The translations under genes were made by a program, and so were the position numbers. The notes beneath the pieces were generated by a model. That model had not been told where the DNA came from, did not search any database, and worked only from the letters and a program-made list of their open reading frames with translations. A DNA stretch of 64,000 nucleotides. Source: Monomorium pharaonis. Lineage: Eukaryota; Arthropoda; Insecta; Hymenoptera; Formicidae. The first letter of the stretch is position 1, and the number at the start of each line of letters is the position of its first letter. The DNA is taken from assembly GCF_013373865.1 (NCBI RefSeq), contig NC_050477.1:9914722-9978721 (forward strand), in the 5' to 3' direction. Below are positions 25,330 to 38,152 of the stretch, in pieces.

Positions 25330-28300
25330 TATAAAGGTACCATTTCATTATTACTATCAAACTGTTTTTTTTTTTTTTTCGTATATTGATATGATGAAAA
25401 AATGTTTTTTTAAGCGCTTTTAATACTCCTTCTAATTTTCTTCTAATTCTAATTACAAATTTGCAATTTTTTACATATTCGTAACAGACATCGCGTTCAC
25501 ACAATTTAAAGAACAAGATACTTAACAGTCCTATTATGCAGCTTTTCGGAATTGAGGCATCGATAATTCTCTGAACATAAAATCTGATACATAGCGTCAA
25601 ATAACACGCGTGCGTTTGCGTACGAATCCACGCGACGTAATTCACACGTGTTTGTGGCAAATCATATAATAATTATCATTATAATTATGGTAATCGTTCT
25701 GTAGCGCACGTCGACGGACGAGGAGAGCAATTGTGAATCTCATCGCGGCACAAAATTATTATTTCCCCGGCGTGAGAGATACACGTGATGGATGCCCCTA
25801 GCATCGGGATGGCCTCGCCGCGCGAGGTACGAGGCCCCATTGTACTCGGTATTCGGCGGGCCTACGAAAACACTCGAGCACTTATTGCGACAGCCGCCCA
25901 TAACCGTATCTCTGTTTCAGATTGCTCGAAAACCATTGTCCGCTCGAGATAGTTTCGAATAATAACACACGCTCGCCTCAAGAGCGCCATGATGCCTCTC
26001 GCCCCGAGACCTTAATAACCACGGAAAATATATGTTACAATAACTTTGCGAAATTTGATCGTGAATAACAAATCCCCGCGTAATCTCTAAAAGTGAATAT
26101 GAAATTCGATAATAATGACGATCTGTTATTTTGTAAGCAATACGCTCGTTATGATAAATTACTAATGTAATTAATGTAATGTACAGCATTAATATATATA
26201 ATCTACATTAATATATATTATTAATATAGTCAAAGTAATTTGTTGAACAAATAGTAACACAGAGAAATCAATAATTCTGGTTTAATTCTGATAAAAAATA
26301 ATTTAATCGCGAGTTTTATGTTTAAATTTTATTTATGCTTTTATTTATATTTATTTATATGGTTTATATATATATATATATATACATATATATAATTACT
26401 GATAAATTACCTATACACTCCGCAATGACATAAACATTTCAGTTCTAAAATTGCAATCTATTAAAATTTATATAAACAATTTTGAAATAAAAATTTTGCT
26501 TGTGTATGGAAACTGTACAAAAAAAAATATAAAGAAAAGGTATTTATCAACGACACAACCGATATCGCGAGCATCTCAATAACATGATAGGCCTCGCTGG
26601 CGACATTGATACCATCGGGCAGCTGTCGCGTGGCGCGCGGCTATCCGCAACAATACTTGTCGAAGTCGACGACAAAGGGGATCCCCGCTTCCTAGATCGC
26701 CATGGAAAAGGGTTCTCCACACGAGTCATAACACGAATACAAAAAGAAAACTATGAACAATTTAAAATTCAGATACTTCCAACATCTGTGTGTTTTACAT
26801 ACTGCAGAGACACGTAAAAAATTTCTAATCTACGAAAAATAAATATCATAATTAAATTATATTAAAATACATATTATAAATAAATTAATTTGTTGCAAAA
26901 AGTTATAATAGAGTCACTTTATGACATTTATATATATTTTATTTAGATGTGTTTTACATAAATAAAAAATATAATCGCATAGAATACATCTGCGTTTTAG
27001 TAATTTTTTTGCCGAGAGACTCGCAATTGGTTGGCTAATTAAGCGAACGTCGAACGGTACGAAGAGATACCCGCGCCAAGCTTTCCCCGCTGTCGGTCTC
27101 TAGAAGGTATGACAAGCCGAACCGAGGGTGAATTTACAAAACCGCTGAATTAATAAGCGTTAATGCATGCTGCGTACGCGCGTTATATTCAATCCAGGCC
27201 TGAAATTCAAGGGCTTCCCTCAAAATAGGATGGAAACAGAACTTATGCATGCCCATTAATAAAACAAATAATTATAAAATTTACTATATAAAGTTAAAAC
27301 ATAATAAACGTTAATAACACATTACAAAATTACTATATTATGTCAGCTTACAAGAAATATAAAATGTATGGTACGATTTAATTGTATTACTTTAAATAAG
27401 ATTTCCTTTTTATTATTTTGTTGAACGTATTTGAACATATTTAATTTAAATAATATATTTAAGGAGCTATGAGAGGTCTTTGTACATAGTACTCTAAACA
27501 TATACATATTTAAATTAAATTAATTACAAATTTTTACTTTAATATCCTCAATGTTTAATACTCGTTAACTTACAGTGATTAACATAAATTGGTATCGATA
27601 ATCGCTTGCAGAAACAAATTGATGTATTAAAAGTATATGCAACTTACAGTACAGTATATGCAAATTTAAAGAAGTTCTAAGAATAGAAAAGTGCAAGTTC
27701 TCAAGATATTGCTATGGTAGAATCAAAAGAAATCATATTAAATAAAATAACAGTTTAAAAAATAACTTAGTTGAATGAATTTAATTTAGATATTTTTTTA
27801 GAATATTTTGCATAAAACCTTGCTTAGTTCTCATAACTCGTTAATATATTGTTCGAATTTTAATACTTCAAGTCTCTGATGTTAAATATTTCATATTTAT
27901 TTTTGTTATCCGCAGCGAAAGATGTTGCTTCGAGTTCACGGTGGCTGTCTGAAAGATTCGTATGAAGGTGCTTATATCCTATGGCTTCCTCACAACAGGG
28001 GCAGGTAGGATGTGCATGGAAAGCGGATTGAATTAGGATTTGGAAGAAAGGCTGAAGGGGTGGGCTGACCCAATTTGCATGGCATAAACCACGTCGGTCC
28101 TTGAGATTCAATTTAGCAGGAGGGGCATACGTACAGAGCTTTCCTTGATGTAAGTAATATAAATCGCTTTTTGGTGTTTTCTATATGCACATGTTTTTAT
28201 TACAGATCAGACAGACTGTTATCATCGGAATTATTATTGCTCTTACGAAAATTTAAATTATATTGACAAGAAGGGTTGACGAATACGTATCACTTAAATT

Positions 28301-29036
28301 ATTTTTTATGTTAATCATATTTCTCATTTTCTATCGATTTGTATGAAAATAAACGTTGAAAATTGTAATTTGATGTTTTAGATATCTATTATTACAATGT
28401 TTATTTTTCTACTGCACAAATTAATTTATTATAAACTTTTATGCAATGTGCTACCAAAAGTACAATTTAGAGAATTATGTAATATAAATCGTCTAAATCA
28501 TATTTGAAGGTCTCTTAAATTATGTCATCTTTAAAATTCGAATTTATAAATTACAATAATTAAAATATAGAGCATTATTAATTAATGCTTATTTTATTAA
28601 TACTTTATTTAAAAAGGCTAAAAATATTTAATTATTAATAAATATTAATAATGAACTGATGACTACGGAATAAAACTTGAATTTATTTTTGCAATTAACA
28701 TTTTTTATTCATATAAATTATAATAATTTTATTATTATCACTTATTAGACTTACATTAATATAATTTGTTGTAATAAAATTTGTGTACGATTTAGTAAAC
28801 GTAATAATTTTTATAAAATTATCAAATAATTTTTATAATAATTTTTATAATAATTATAAATAAATTTGCAATTTAAAATTGCATGTCACTTTTCCCTTCA
28901 TAAAATTAATAAAATATCTAATAACAGAGTCACAATCAAAGTAATATGATGTTTATATTTTAAATATTATTATATCTTTTAGAAAGCATAAATCGCCACA
29001 ACTATATCTTTATTACTCGGTATTCATGATCCAATC
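25330..29036. other. Non-coding desert, third part
   Basis: AT-rich with islets at 25680-26100, 26547-26730, 27010-27240 and 27900-28140. (TA)n lies at 26365-26394. The 26540-26815 and 27860-28111 islets contain protein-like open frames without recognised relatives and could be remnants of repeats. The 28140-29000 stretch is AT-rich with many short palindromes. Confidence 0.55.
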
Positions 29037-29168
29037 TCAAGATTGTCTTAGGTACGATCTTACGAGATCTCTGCAGCTATACAGTCATTTCATTGAAGTC
29101 TTAAAACTATCCATAATCGGACTTAAGACGATCTTGAATCATCTGACTGTGGAATGTACAGGCTGCAG
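29037..29168. repeat. Compound inverted-repeat segment
   Basis: TCAAGATTGTCTTAGGTACG near 29037 pairs with the minus-strand reading of 29114-29137, with three mismatches over 22 bases. A second, offset pair links CTGCAGC (29071-29077) and ACAGTCA (29081-29087) with TGACTGT (29144-29150) and GCTGCAG (29162-29168). The overlapping palindromes with restriction-site-like cores suggest a decayed foldback or MITE. Confidence 0.45.
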
Positions 29169-32100
29169 TTTACTCAATTTTGTTTTAACATTGAAAACTG
29201 CTTTTAAAATAAACATATATTGCATACCTCTCTATTTTCGATTTCTTCTAAAATATGTCTACGACAAGGAACGTAAACACGCGTACGCGAATCATAGGCG
29301 ATGATTTGCTAAACACAGGCTCGCTTCTGAAGACAGATGTACGAACATGTGTCTCGCCGAGAGGCGCTAAATGCGCGGCGGATTTATTCAGTTTGTCATC
29401 GGATCCACCGCACCATGAAACTGCACGCTTATTTCTCGTATTACACCCACGTACTGTTGGGTAATCATCGTGTAATAGCCGAATAATAATTTCGCCATCG
29501 GAAAGAGAAAGAGTGAGAGGGAGGGAGCCCGAGAAGTAGACCCCCGTGCCCCAAGAACGAGGCAGATTACCCGCAGGCTAGGGGACCAATATGGGCACCT
29601 TAAACGTCCGCTCGCGTTCGGAGGCAGGACGAGAAAGAGAGGGAGAGACCATCCGTATAAAACCCTATGTATCTAACCCCACTGCGATGTTTATTATTCA
29701 CTTAGAATGCTCACGTTCTACTTGTTCCCCGCAGAGCTCGATCCAACATCGGCTTACCCCTTGAACACGATGCGGATAAATACTGGATAAAAGTGTCAAG
29801 ATAAATGTTACCGTAATCGTAGATTGTAATAAGAATGCTGCTGTGCGATTGTATAACGACAAAAAAAAATTAAAAATAATCTTTTGATCAAATGTAAAAA
29901 AAAAACTATATGTAAAAATGACATATCTTGAAGTAATAGCATTAAATTTTTGGCCACAAATTTTTTTATAAATTTTTGTAAAGGAAAATCTTACAGATAT
30001 TTTTTTTAGTATCAATGATATTAATTATTAATTTATTGTGATATTATTGTTTAGCTCAGTTCAAGAGATGCGTTTCAAGACAGAAAGTAACGGCACGTAG
30101 TTTGAAGAATTAAAAAATGTATATAAAATATTATTCGTACACTACGTTGTTGGTTTTTTCTCAATTTTAATTTACTTATTTTATTACATAAATGGAAAAC
30201 ATACGGTTACGTTCGCACGTTTCCACGAAATCTATCGTAGCAATTACCCTTTTCCATCAGTGTAAAATACCTCCCTCTCGGGATTTCACTGATATGAATA
30301 ATTTCCCAAGATATCGGTCGATCATCTCGATCGCGATATATATTATAATATTAATAGGCAATATTCCATCCATTTTAATTCCCCCTAGATAAGTAGCGAG
30401 TGCTAAGTATAATGGCGAGATTCGCCATTGGGATTAGAGATTAATTGTAATTATATTGTATTAATTGCTGCTTAATCCATGTACTTGTGCGTATGCGTGC
30501 GTACATGCGTACGCGCGCGCGTGCGTGTGTGTGTGTGTGTGTGTGTCTTTTTATTTGCATTTTCCATTTGTTTCCATTTTACGAAAGAACTTTACGAAGT
30601 TCATTTCGATCCTTCATAATGGAACCAAATAAAATGAACGTTGAAAAGTCCGATGGAAGCGTGCGATGGAAGAAAGGCAGAACGGAAACATCTGGACATT
30701 TCGACTTGTATCTTGTAAAAATCTGCGACTCTCGATCGACACGGGAACGTTTGCGAAACACGCGCACGTATACCACGTCACGGCGAACGATACATGAAAC
30801 TGGCAGACAGTTCGCGCGAGACGATTGTTGTCGGTCCTAGATTTCAACAGATAGCAGACAGAAAGACGATAACGTCGCGTGTCGACGGACTCGTTTACCG
30901 TATTGTAAGATTAATGACTGTTTTTACAGCAAACCCGTGCCCGACCGGCTCAGGATGTTCCCTTTGTCATTTTTCGTTAGATTGAAATCAATATTTACAT
31001 TCAAGGATTAAAGCCAGGTCTCTCAGGTCTCCCTCAGATTCTCCATTCAATCCTTTCTAACTCAATTGAATTAATATTGTTCGTTTAAAAAAAAGAAAGT
31101 TAACAAATCCGACATTTTAGAGGGAATCCATTCTAATATTTCAGAAAGATGCAGTCTAATACTCTTTCGAGAGTCTTTTCAGAAAACTACAAGCTGGACC
31201 TGTTTTGAAGGGTCCCTCCTTACTGATGGACATAAAATGTCTAAATCCCATATTTGCTTGTCACTTCTACTTATTTATTTTTTGCCTTAGCTGTTGCAAT
31301 TACTATTTATTTTTATATTTGTTAATAATTTTGTTATTACATGTTACGTATTTTTTTATTTCTTTAAATTTACTTTTATCTTCCATATATTTTTCTATTT
31401 TCTAAAAAGAGAAAACTTTTATTTCTGTTCTAATTGAGACTTTTAGTTTGATCCTAGCTAAAGTTCTTTCACTTCATAGACACATTCTATTCTCATGTTC
31501 TCTCGCGATTTCACGGTCCTTTCGACAATTTCACGGGTACAACGAGGGACGCACAGGGGTGCCTTCGGAGGCGTGACTGCTCGATAGGTATTTAGTTAGG
31601 GGTGCCTATTGAGAAGCGACAATACACACCGGCGGTCGTCATTGTACGACTCGTCTCAACACGATGATTGTGATGAAGAGTGCTGCACACGAGCCTCGCC
31701 GACGGCGTGGATAATTCGCAATTGGATTATCCTAAGCTATATCTGGGAATCTACGGAACCTGGTGGTTCTCTTAAAACGGTATGCTTGGACGATCCGGCG
31801 TGAATTTCGCACGATTATGTAAAAATGAGTGTAAATAAAATTTGTCACGAAATTGACGTGTAAGCGTGAATAACTTTATCAGGCGAACAAAGCAGTATTA
31901 CGAAGAAAATTTGATCTACCCCTTTGAGAATTATTGATAGGCGGAAATAAGTTTATTTAATCTCACCGTGATAATAGCGGGATAATAAAAAAGAGCGATT
32001 GTTGTCATCGTAGAAAATTGTTGAGTGACAAAGGTGATCCTGCGTCGTTAATATAACGACTGAGCGCATCGCAATTATGTATTTTATTATATTTTAATTA

Positions 32101-33628
32101 ATAATTATCTCGATAACCATTAAAAATTTAAATTCTTAAAAGTTAAGCATATTTAGCCATTTTTTTTTATTTAAACATTAATTTTACTTATCAAAATAAT
32201 TAATATAAATTAAAGCATTCTAAATTTAATTAATAAATTTAAAAAATAACAATTTAACGAGTTGCAAATTTTATCAAAACACATCATATTTAAAAGTAGT
32301 CTATTTTTTTTAATTGCAATTTAAAATTGTGTTTTCTAAATATCTTAGGATGATATTTTCTCAGTATATATAATATCGAGTTGTGGAACTACAGTTCATA
32401 GGGGAGGATTCCTGCTTTACCCCAAATGCTTTATCCCCTTGTAGCATTCACATATCGATCTTTCTGCTATGCCATCTACCACGATGTTTTACTACGAAAT
32501 AAATTCTCTAAACGTTCTCTGACTACATCAAGTTGCCGCCTTTTCGTTTATCATACAGACGTATTACCAACTTCTGGCAATGTATGAAGAAAATGGATAA
32601 AATCGAGTACGTATTAATGAAGACAAAATTATATTAACATTTTATATATATTATATTATATTTATATGGTCTGCACTTCTAGTGCCCTCTATTCTTTTGA
32701 TCATCAGTGGATAATAGTCGATCTCTACCCATTATATTTCTACTTTCCATCTATCAATACAGTTACATCAACATTTTATTAAAGAAATCTACAATTTCGT
32801 GCAAAGATATATATGTCTAATGCTATTTCCATCAACAAGTTAAAAATAATTTAAATTTTTTAATTTTAAATTTATTTTTTACTTATATTCATATTTTTAA
32901 ATATATTTCCTTATATTCTTTATCTCTACTTTTATTTTTACTTTTATCTTATAACCGAAATAATCTTAAAACTACATAAATATAAAAATACTTTTTATTT
33001 CTTGTAATAAAAAAAATTCTGCATAAACTTTATAGTTTTATATTACTATTATCTTTGCAATAATTTACATACGTTAAATTACTTAACATAACATTCAGAT
33101 ATTTGATTATTGAACAAAGATTAATTCGTAAAATTTATTAATTTTTTTGTAAGACATTAAAATTAATTTCTAACTCTGATTATATAATCTTTTTGAATAT
33201 TTTGTACATTACATATGTATATATGTATGTGCAAAATATTATTTATGCATACATATATAATTAAGTGCAAAATATATACATTTTATAAATATAAGATTTC
33301 TAAAAATAATTTTTAAAAGAATACTAAATGCTCAAAAATATTTCTTTTTTCAATGTATGTATATTTAATTAATTTCACATTTAGTTGTTGCATTAAAAAA
33401 AATGTTATTACAAGTATAGATTAAAATAACAATTTTACAATTCTAAAAAAACACGTTTTTTTTTGCATTTTCGTAACTTATGACAAAAATACTGCAACTG
33501 TTCGCACCCCCATGGACGCGTCTCGCAGATGACCGCATAATAAAACCATTATTAAGATATTTAACATCCCATTGCGCGCCCACCAGCCACGTAAGTCGAG
33601 GTATCGTCGCAATCGCGAACAAAAGCGC

Positions 33629-33630
<2 letters not shown>
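29169..33630. other. Non-coding desert, fourth part
   Basis: Islets at 29270-29780, 30480-31000 and 31500-32060. An alternating CG/GT tract covers 30484-30546. The 32.1-33.4 kb interval is very AT-rich. No gene was recognised. Confidence 0.6.
30484..30546 (+). repeat. Alternating purine-pyrimidine tract
   Basis: Mostly alternating GT, GC and AC steps including CGCGCGCGCG, then (GT)n to 30546. This composition favours Z-DNA. Confidence 0.85.

Positions 33631-33692
<62 letters not shown>
33631..33692 (+). repeat. (CT)n microsatellite
   Basis: About 62 bp of uninterrupted CT. Confidence 0.97.
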
Positions 33693-33696
<4 letters not shown>

Positions 33697-36332
33697 TTCT
33701 CCCTCTCTTTTTCTTTATATAGTTATGCCGGGGCACGTGCCCGACATAATTCACCATTGATGGTTATATTCCATTGTGGGCCGAGCCCATTATAGCTTGT
33801 ACGTGCGAGCTTCGAACAAAACGTCGAAATAGTAAATATAATACCTATCCCGGCGCGCTCGCCACTCTGACAACTATTTTCCCAAGATATTTCCGCGTTA
33901 CTTTGTCGCCATGTCCGCGAACGATTTGTATCGCGTAATCCCCTAATCGATCTCGCGTCACGCCATGTGAATTAATCAACGACGAACGTAGCCGTTGCTG
34001 CGGGAATAGAAAAACAAGATGCGATGTTTCTCGAAATTAATAATAACAATTAACAAAACTTACAAAATTTTTTTATTTGATATATGACAATTAAACATAA
34101 TTTAATTAAGTCAAATTAAAATTTTTCCATTTGCTTTATGCAATAAAACCAAATTGGTTGAATGGAACAATATTTGATAGAGGTTAAAATATAGGAATAG
34201 TTAAATAAATAATGAAAAGAGTGTGATGCTCTTTTAATTTTTTTCAAGAAATAAATTTTTTCAAGAAATTGTATAAAAAGTAATATATTTTTAATTTTTG
34301 AAGACTATTTTTTATTTATATTATATTATTATATATACATAAATGATAATAAAACAGCTGCTCAAGCGGTGAAAAAGACTTTACGCAGATAGCGTAGATG
34401 AGCCCTTCGTCTACTTACCGATTTAATTCTCACAATACTGTCGTTAATTGCGACCGTGCGCGTATAGAATTGAGCTTGTGCAATGCACGTGTCAGCGAAA
34501 AGCAAATCTTTAAAATATGATGCCATGCTTGTTTACGATCTTTGAAGCACTCGATGCTCTCGAGTCCGAGTGGCTCGTAAGGGTGAAAAGGGTCAGCCGC
34601 GACATAAGGGGTTGGGGAACAGGTTTTGTTGCTACAGTTAACACTTGTTGGGGGAGTGGTTTTGTTTGGGACTCGATCTGTTCAACCCTCTCGTTCGTAA
34701 TTTGCCAAGAATGGGACGGAAGACGTGAGTGGTAAAATTGATGATAGATATATATATTCGTGATTGATTTAAAGTTGTCTTCAAAGATGGTTCAGTGAAC
34801 AATAACAGCTTTTAAGTGTACGTATGTAGAAAGTTTAAACCGTACATTTTTACATGTAAATGGCATAAATCTAAATTTTGTTGATCTGGCGACATTACAA
34901 GTATTAGAATACGTCCGTCCGGCGAAATAGTGACGGTAATCTGAAAACGAGGAAGCGTTCGACCACAAAAAGTTGCCAAATTGTGATGCGGACCGGTCGT
35001 TACCAAACGACGAAAATAATTTTAGCCGCAAAAGGTTAATAAACTTTATTGACCGGATTTCGTTGAATGGCAGCTTGTTTTACAGATTGACTCGTTAAAA
35101 TAATGCCGCGTAAAGCCTCAAAATTATCGATTTACATTTATCGAGGCATATTTCACTAATGAAGAAATATTGAACTTAAGACTCAAAAATAGCATTTACG
35201 AAAATTTAAGAATTACTTTAAAGTTTAATTTATATTCAATTTTGGTTTACATTAAAATTACGTACAGTTAAAATATGGTACATAGAATTACATGTTAAGT
35301 AATTAAATAATTACCAATAAATAACTGTTTAAATAAAATATTAAAATAATAAATTGCAAATTAACTGATATCTTTTTATATTCAATTTTTATATAAATGT
35401 GATTACAATCTCGCTTTTTACTTAAAATGTAATTATATTGAGTTGCTTTTATTTATTGACTCTGATTTTTTGTTTATTGACTCTGATATGATCTTATCTT
35501 TGCTCAATATATTGCTCAATGTAATAGCAATTTAGATTTTTGCGCAGAAGCGAGTCCGGAGAATTCTAATCCGAATATTCGATTGATGTTCCGGACCATG
35601 TAATCTTTGCATAATCGTTTTCTGTCAATTCCGTACCACGGAAGCGAAATCCGCATTTTGTTTCTCGATTGCCGTAGGAAAAAAAAAATAGTCGGGAATC
35701 GATTTCCCGCGGAGAGTGCTGACCACGAAGAAACCGGCCGTTGCCGATTGCTTCAGGAATTGTTTCAGATTGCCATTCGAGTGGCAAACACGTTCAGCAC
35801 GGAGTAACGGCAGTGGAATAGGGCGGATTCGTCGGCGGTGGATACAGTGGTGGAGGGAGGGAAATGCGCGCGAGGGGGTTGTAATCTGTATTATCCCTCG
35901 ACTATTAGTGTCGAGAGGATCGAGGGTGCACGGATTACAGTTATTACAACAGATACGAGGAATAACATTATGCGTGACGCTTCCCGTGTATACCTTCGAC
36001 CAGCGGGACCGGCAGTCTCCCCTTTAAACGAACTTTAACCTGTTCCAAGATAGTGGAACTCTTCAAAAATTATGCCATTGCGCAAGGATTGTGTTCAATC
36101 GGGAAAAATCTGAAGTTGTTGAAAGAATCTCGAGTCACAAGTAGATAGAGATTATTATTGCTTAGCACTAGAACAAATTATAATTGAAATAAAACCGTGA
36201 TATGTTTAACACGTGTTTAATTAAAATTGGAAAAAGGCCAACAAATGATTATAAAAGAATCTTAGTGCTTGATAATATTTCTTAATAGTTCTTTTATGTT
36301 CTATTTTTCTATAAAGTTTTCTATTTCTTTTA
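33693..36332. other. Non-coding desert, fifth part
   Basis: Islets at 33700-34030, 34380-34740 and 35550-36040. A direct repeat of TTATTGACTCTGAT occurs at about 35453 and 35474. No coding or RNA gene was recognised. Confidence 0.6.
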
Positions 36333-36382
36333 AACTATACTTTCGATTACTTTCAGTCTTAAAAGTAATGGAAAGTATAGTT
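36333..36382. repeat. Near-perfect 21-bp stem hairpin with 8-nt loop
   Basis: The arms 36333-36353 and 36362-36382 pair at 20 of 21 positions, with a single G-G mismatch, around the loop CAGTCTTA. The surrounding DNA is AT-rich and non-coding. It could be a MITE remnant or a transcribed hairpin. The strand of any RNA is unknown. Confidence 0.5.
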
Positions 36383-36678
36383 CTTATATTGAATTAGAAT
36401 AGTAATATTACAATATTAATTACAATATTAATTGATAATTAATAATAAATGCTAATAATCTTCTCTAATTAATGATGTCAATAAATATAGAATAAATTGT
36501 GTTATGAATTTCTTTGCAACATTCTTCTCAGGAAACTTTTTAATAGACTGAATAGTTATCAGTGCATACATTAGATTGATACATATTATCGATACATTAA
36601 TTTAAAAAAATAGACTGTTTTTATAAAATATTTTTACAATATTAAATATTACTTGGCAACAAGTGTGTTAGAGATACT

Positions 36679-36740
36679 TTCCGGATTGCAGTTAAAAAAT
36701 ATTAATTTTGTAAAATTAATATTTTAGTTACAATCCAGAA
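36679..36740. repeat. 28-bp imperfect stem hairpin
   Basis: The arms pair through CCGGATTG with CAATCCAG and through TATTAATTTT with AAAATTAATA, with a 2-nt bulge, two mismatches and two wobbles. It lies about 300 bases from the hairpin at 36333-36382. Confidence 0.45.
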
Positions 36741-38103
36741 ATGTAATAAATATAAGAAATTATACTAATCTCTCATATTATAAATTTCATCTCTTAATTA
36801 AAGATTGTAACATAGTACACTCTTTTATTTATGTAATTAATATAGGACCGATAGGATCGATACCGCTTAAGTTAAACAGACAAAAGTGTTTATTGATGCC
36901 TCCCTAAAAAGTGACCATCCCCGGCGGTAACGATATCTCGTAAGGGCGTGACATTCGATGCGCAGGGCCACCCTTCCTTTCGACGGCGGACAACACAACT
37001 GTCGGCCTATTAAACTAATTGACTGCGCAGTATGCCGATGGCCGCAGTGTCGCGTTCGGGAATCGTGTTGCCTTTACGGACATACGTATTGTTGCCTCTT
37101 TCTTCTACCCCCGGTGCGCGTCGCGGAAACCTCGGCGCGTCGATTACGACCCTCGCGCGAAATTTCGCACGCATCGTCGCCCCTGAACGGGCCGATGTCG
37201 CGCCCCGAGACCAAAGCTCGTTATGCAAATAGCAAACATGGTCCCGCACGCACGCTGCCAAGTGTAGCATCACCCCCCTCCCCCCGAATCGCATCGGTAA
37301 TGTTGGACAATGATACGGTCCGGCGAAGTTCTTGGTTTCGAATCAAACCCGAAAAGGACGCGGTAATGACCAGAAAGAATTAAAATCGAGTGTCATAATA
37401 CTGTAATATGGATTTAAGAATGTTTCTCTCTTTGATATTTTTTTCCACTTAATTTTAACAATTTTGGGAGAAGGAATATAAAAGTGAAACTACAGACTTG
37501 AAACAAATTTTAATAAAATTATGACTTTCTACCTTAATATAAACAATGTTTTTCAAAATTAACTTTTAATTCAACTTAAGTTTGACTGAGTCAATTTAGT
37601 CTTCCAGTTTAGTTTTTTGTAACTTTTGACTTAAGTAGATTAATTTTATAAGCCATTAATTTTAATTTAACTTAATTTAATTTAAAAATAATATTAATTT
37701 ACCTTGATGTACACCTTCTGAAATGAACGCCAATGCTCCTTAATAATGCGAAATTTATAAAGAAAATTAACCTGCATAATTTGTAACAAAATATATAACA
37801 AAAACTAGTATTGCGCATTGAAATTCATTAAACGCTCGCTAAAAGGAAATTTGTCAAAAGAAGCCCCTGCGTATAGACGCGATAACTACGAGACACCGAG
37901 TCCACCCTGAAAGGCAACGGAATACAGTTGATATCGCGTTGAACACATGTCGATCACCGATCATACAAATGCCACAATTGTCAAAAGAAGCTTCTGTAGT
38001 ACCTAGTTATTGCGGCAGCCGTTGTTCGGATCCTCCCTTCGCTTTCGGATTTGATCGGTATCGAACTTACCAATGCAATCCCCAACAAAGAGAGAAATAC
38101 AGG

Positions 38104-38152
<49 letters not shown>

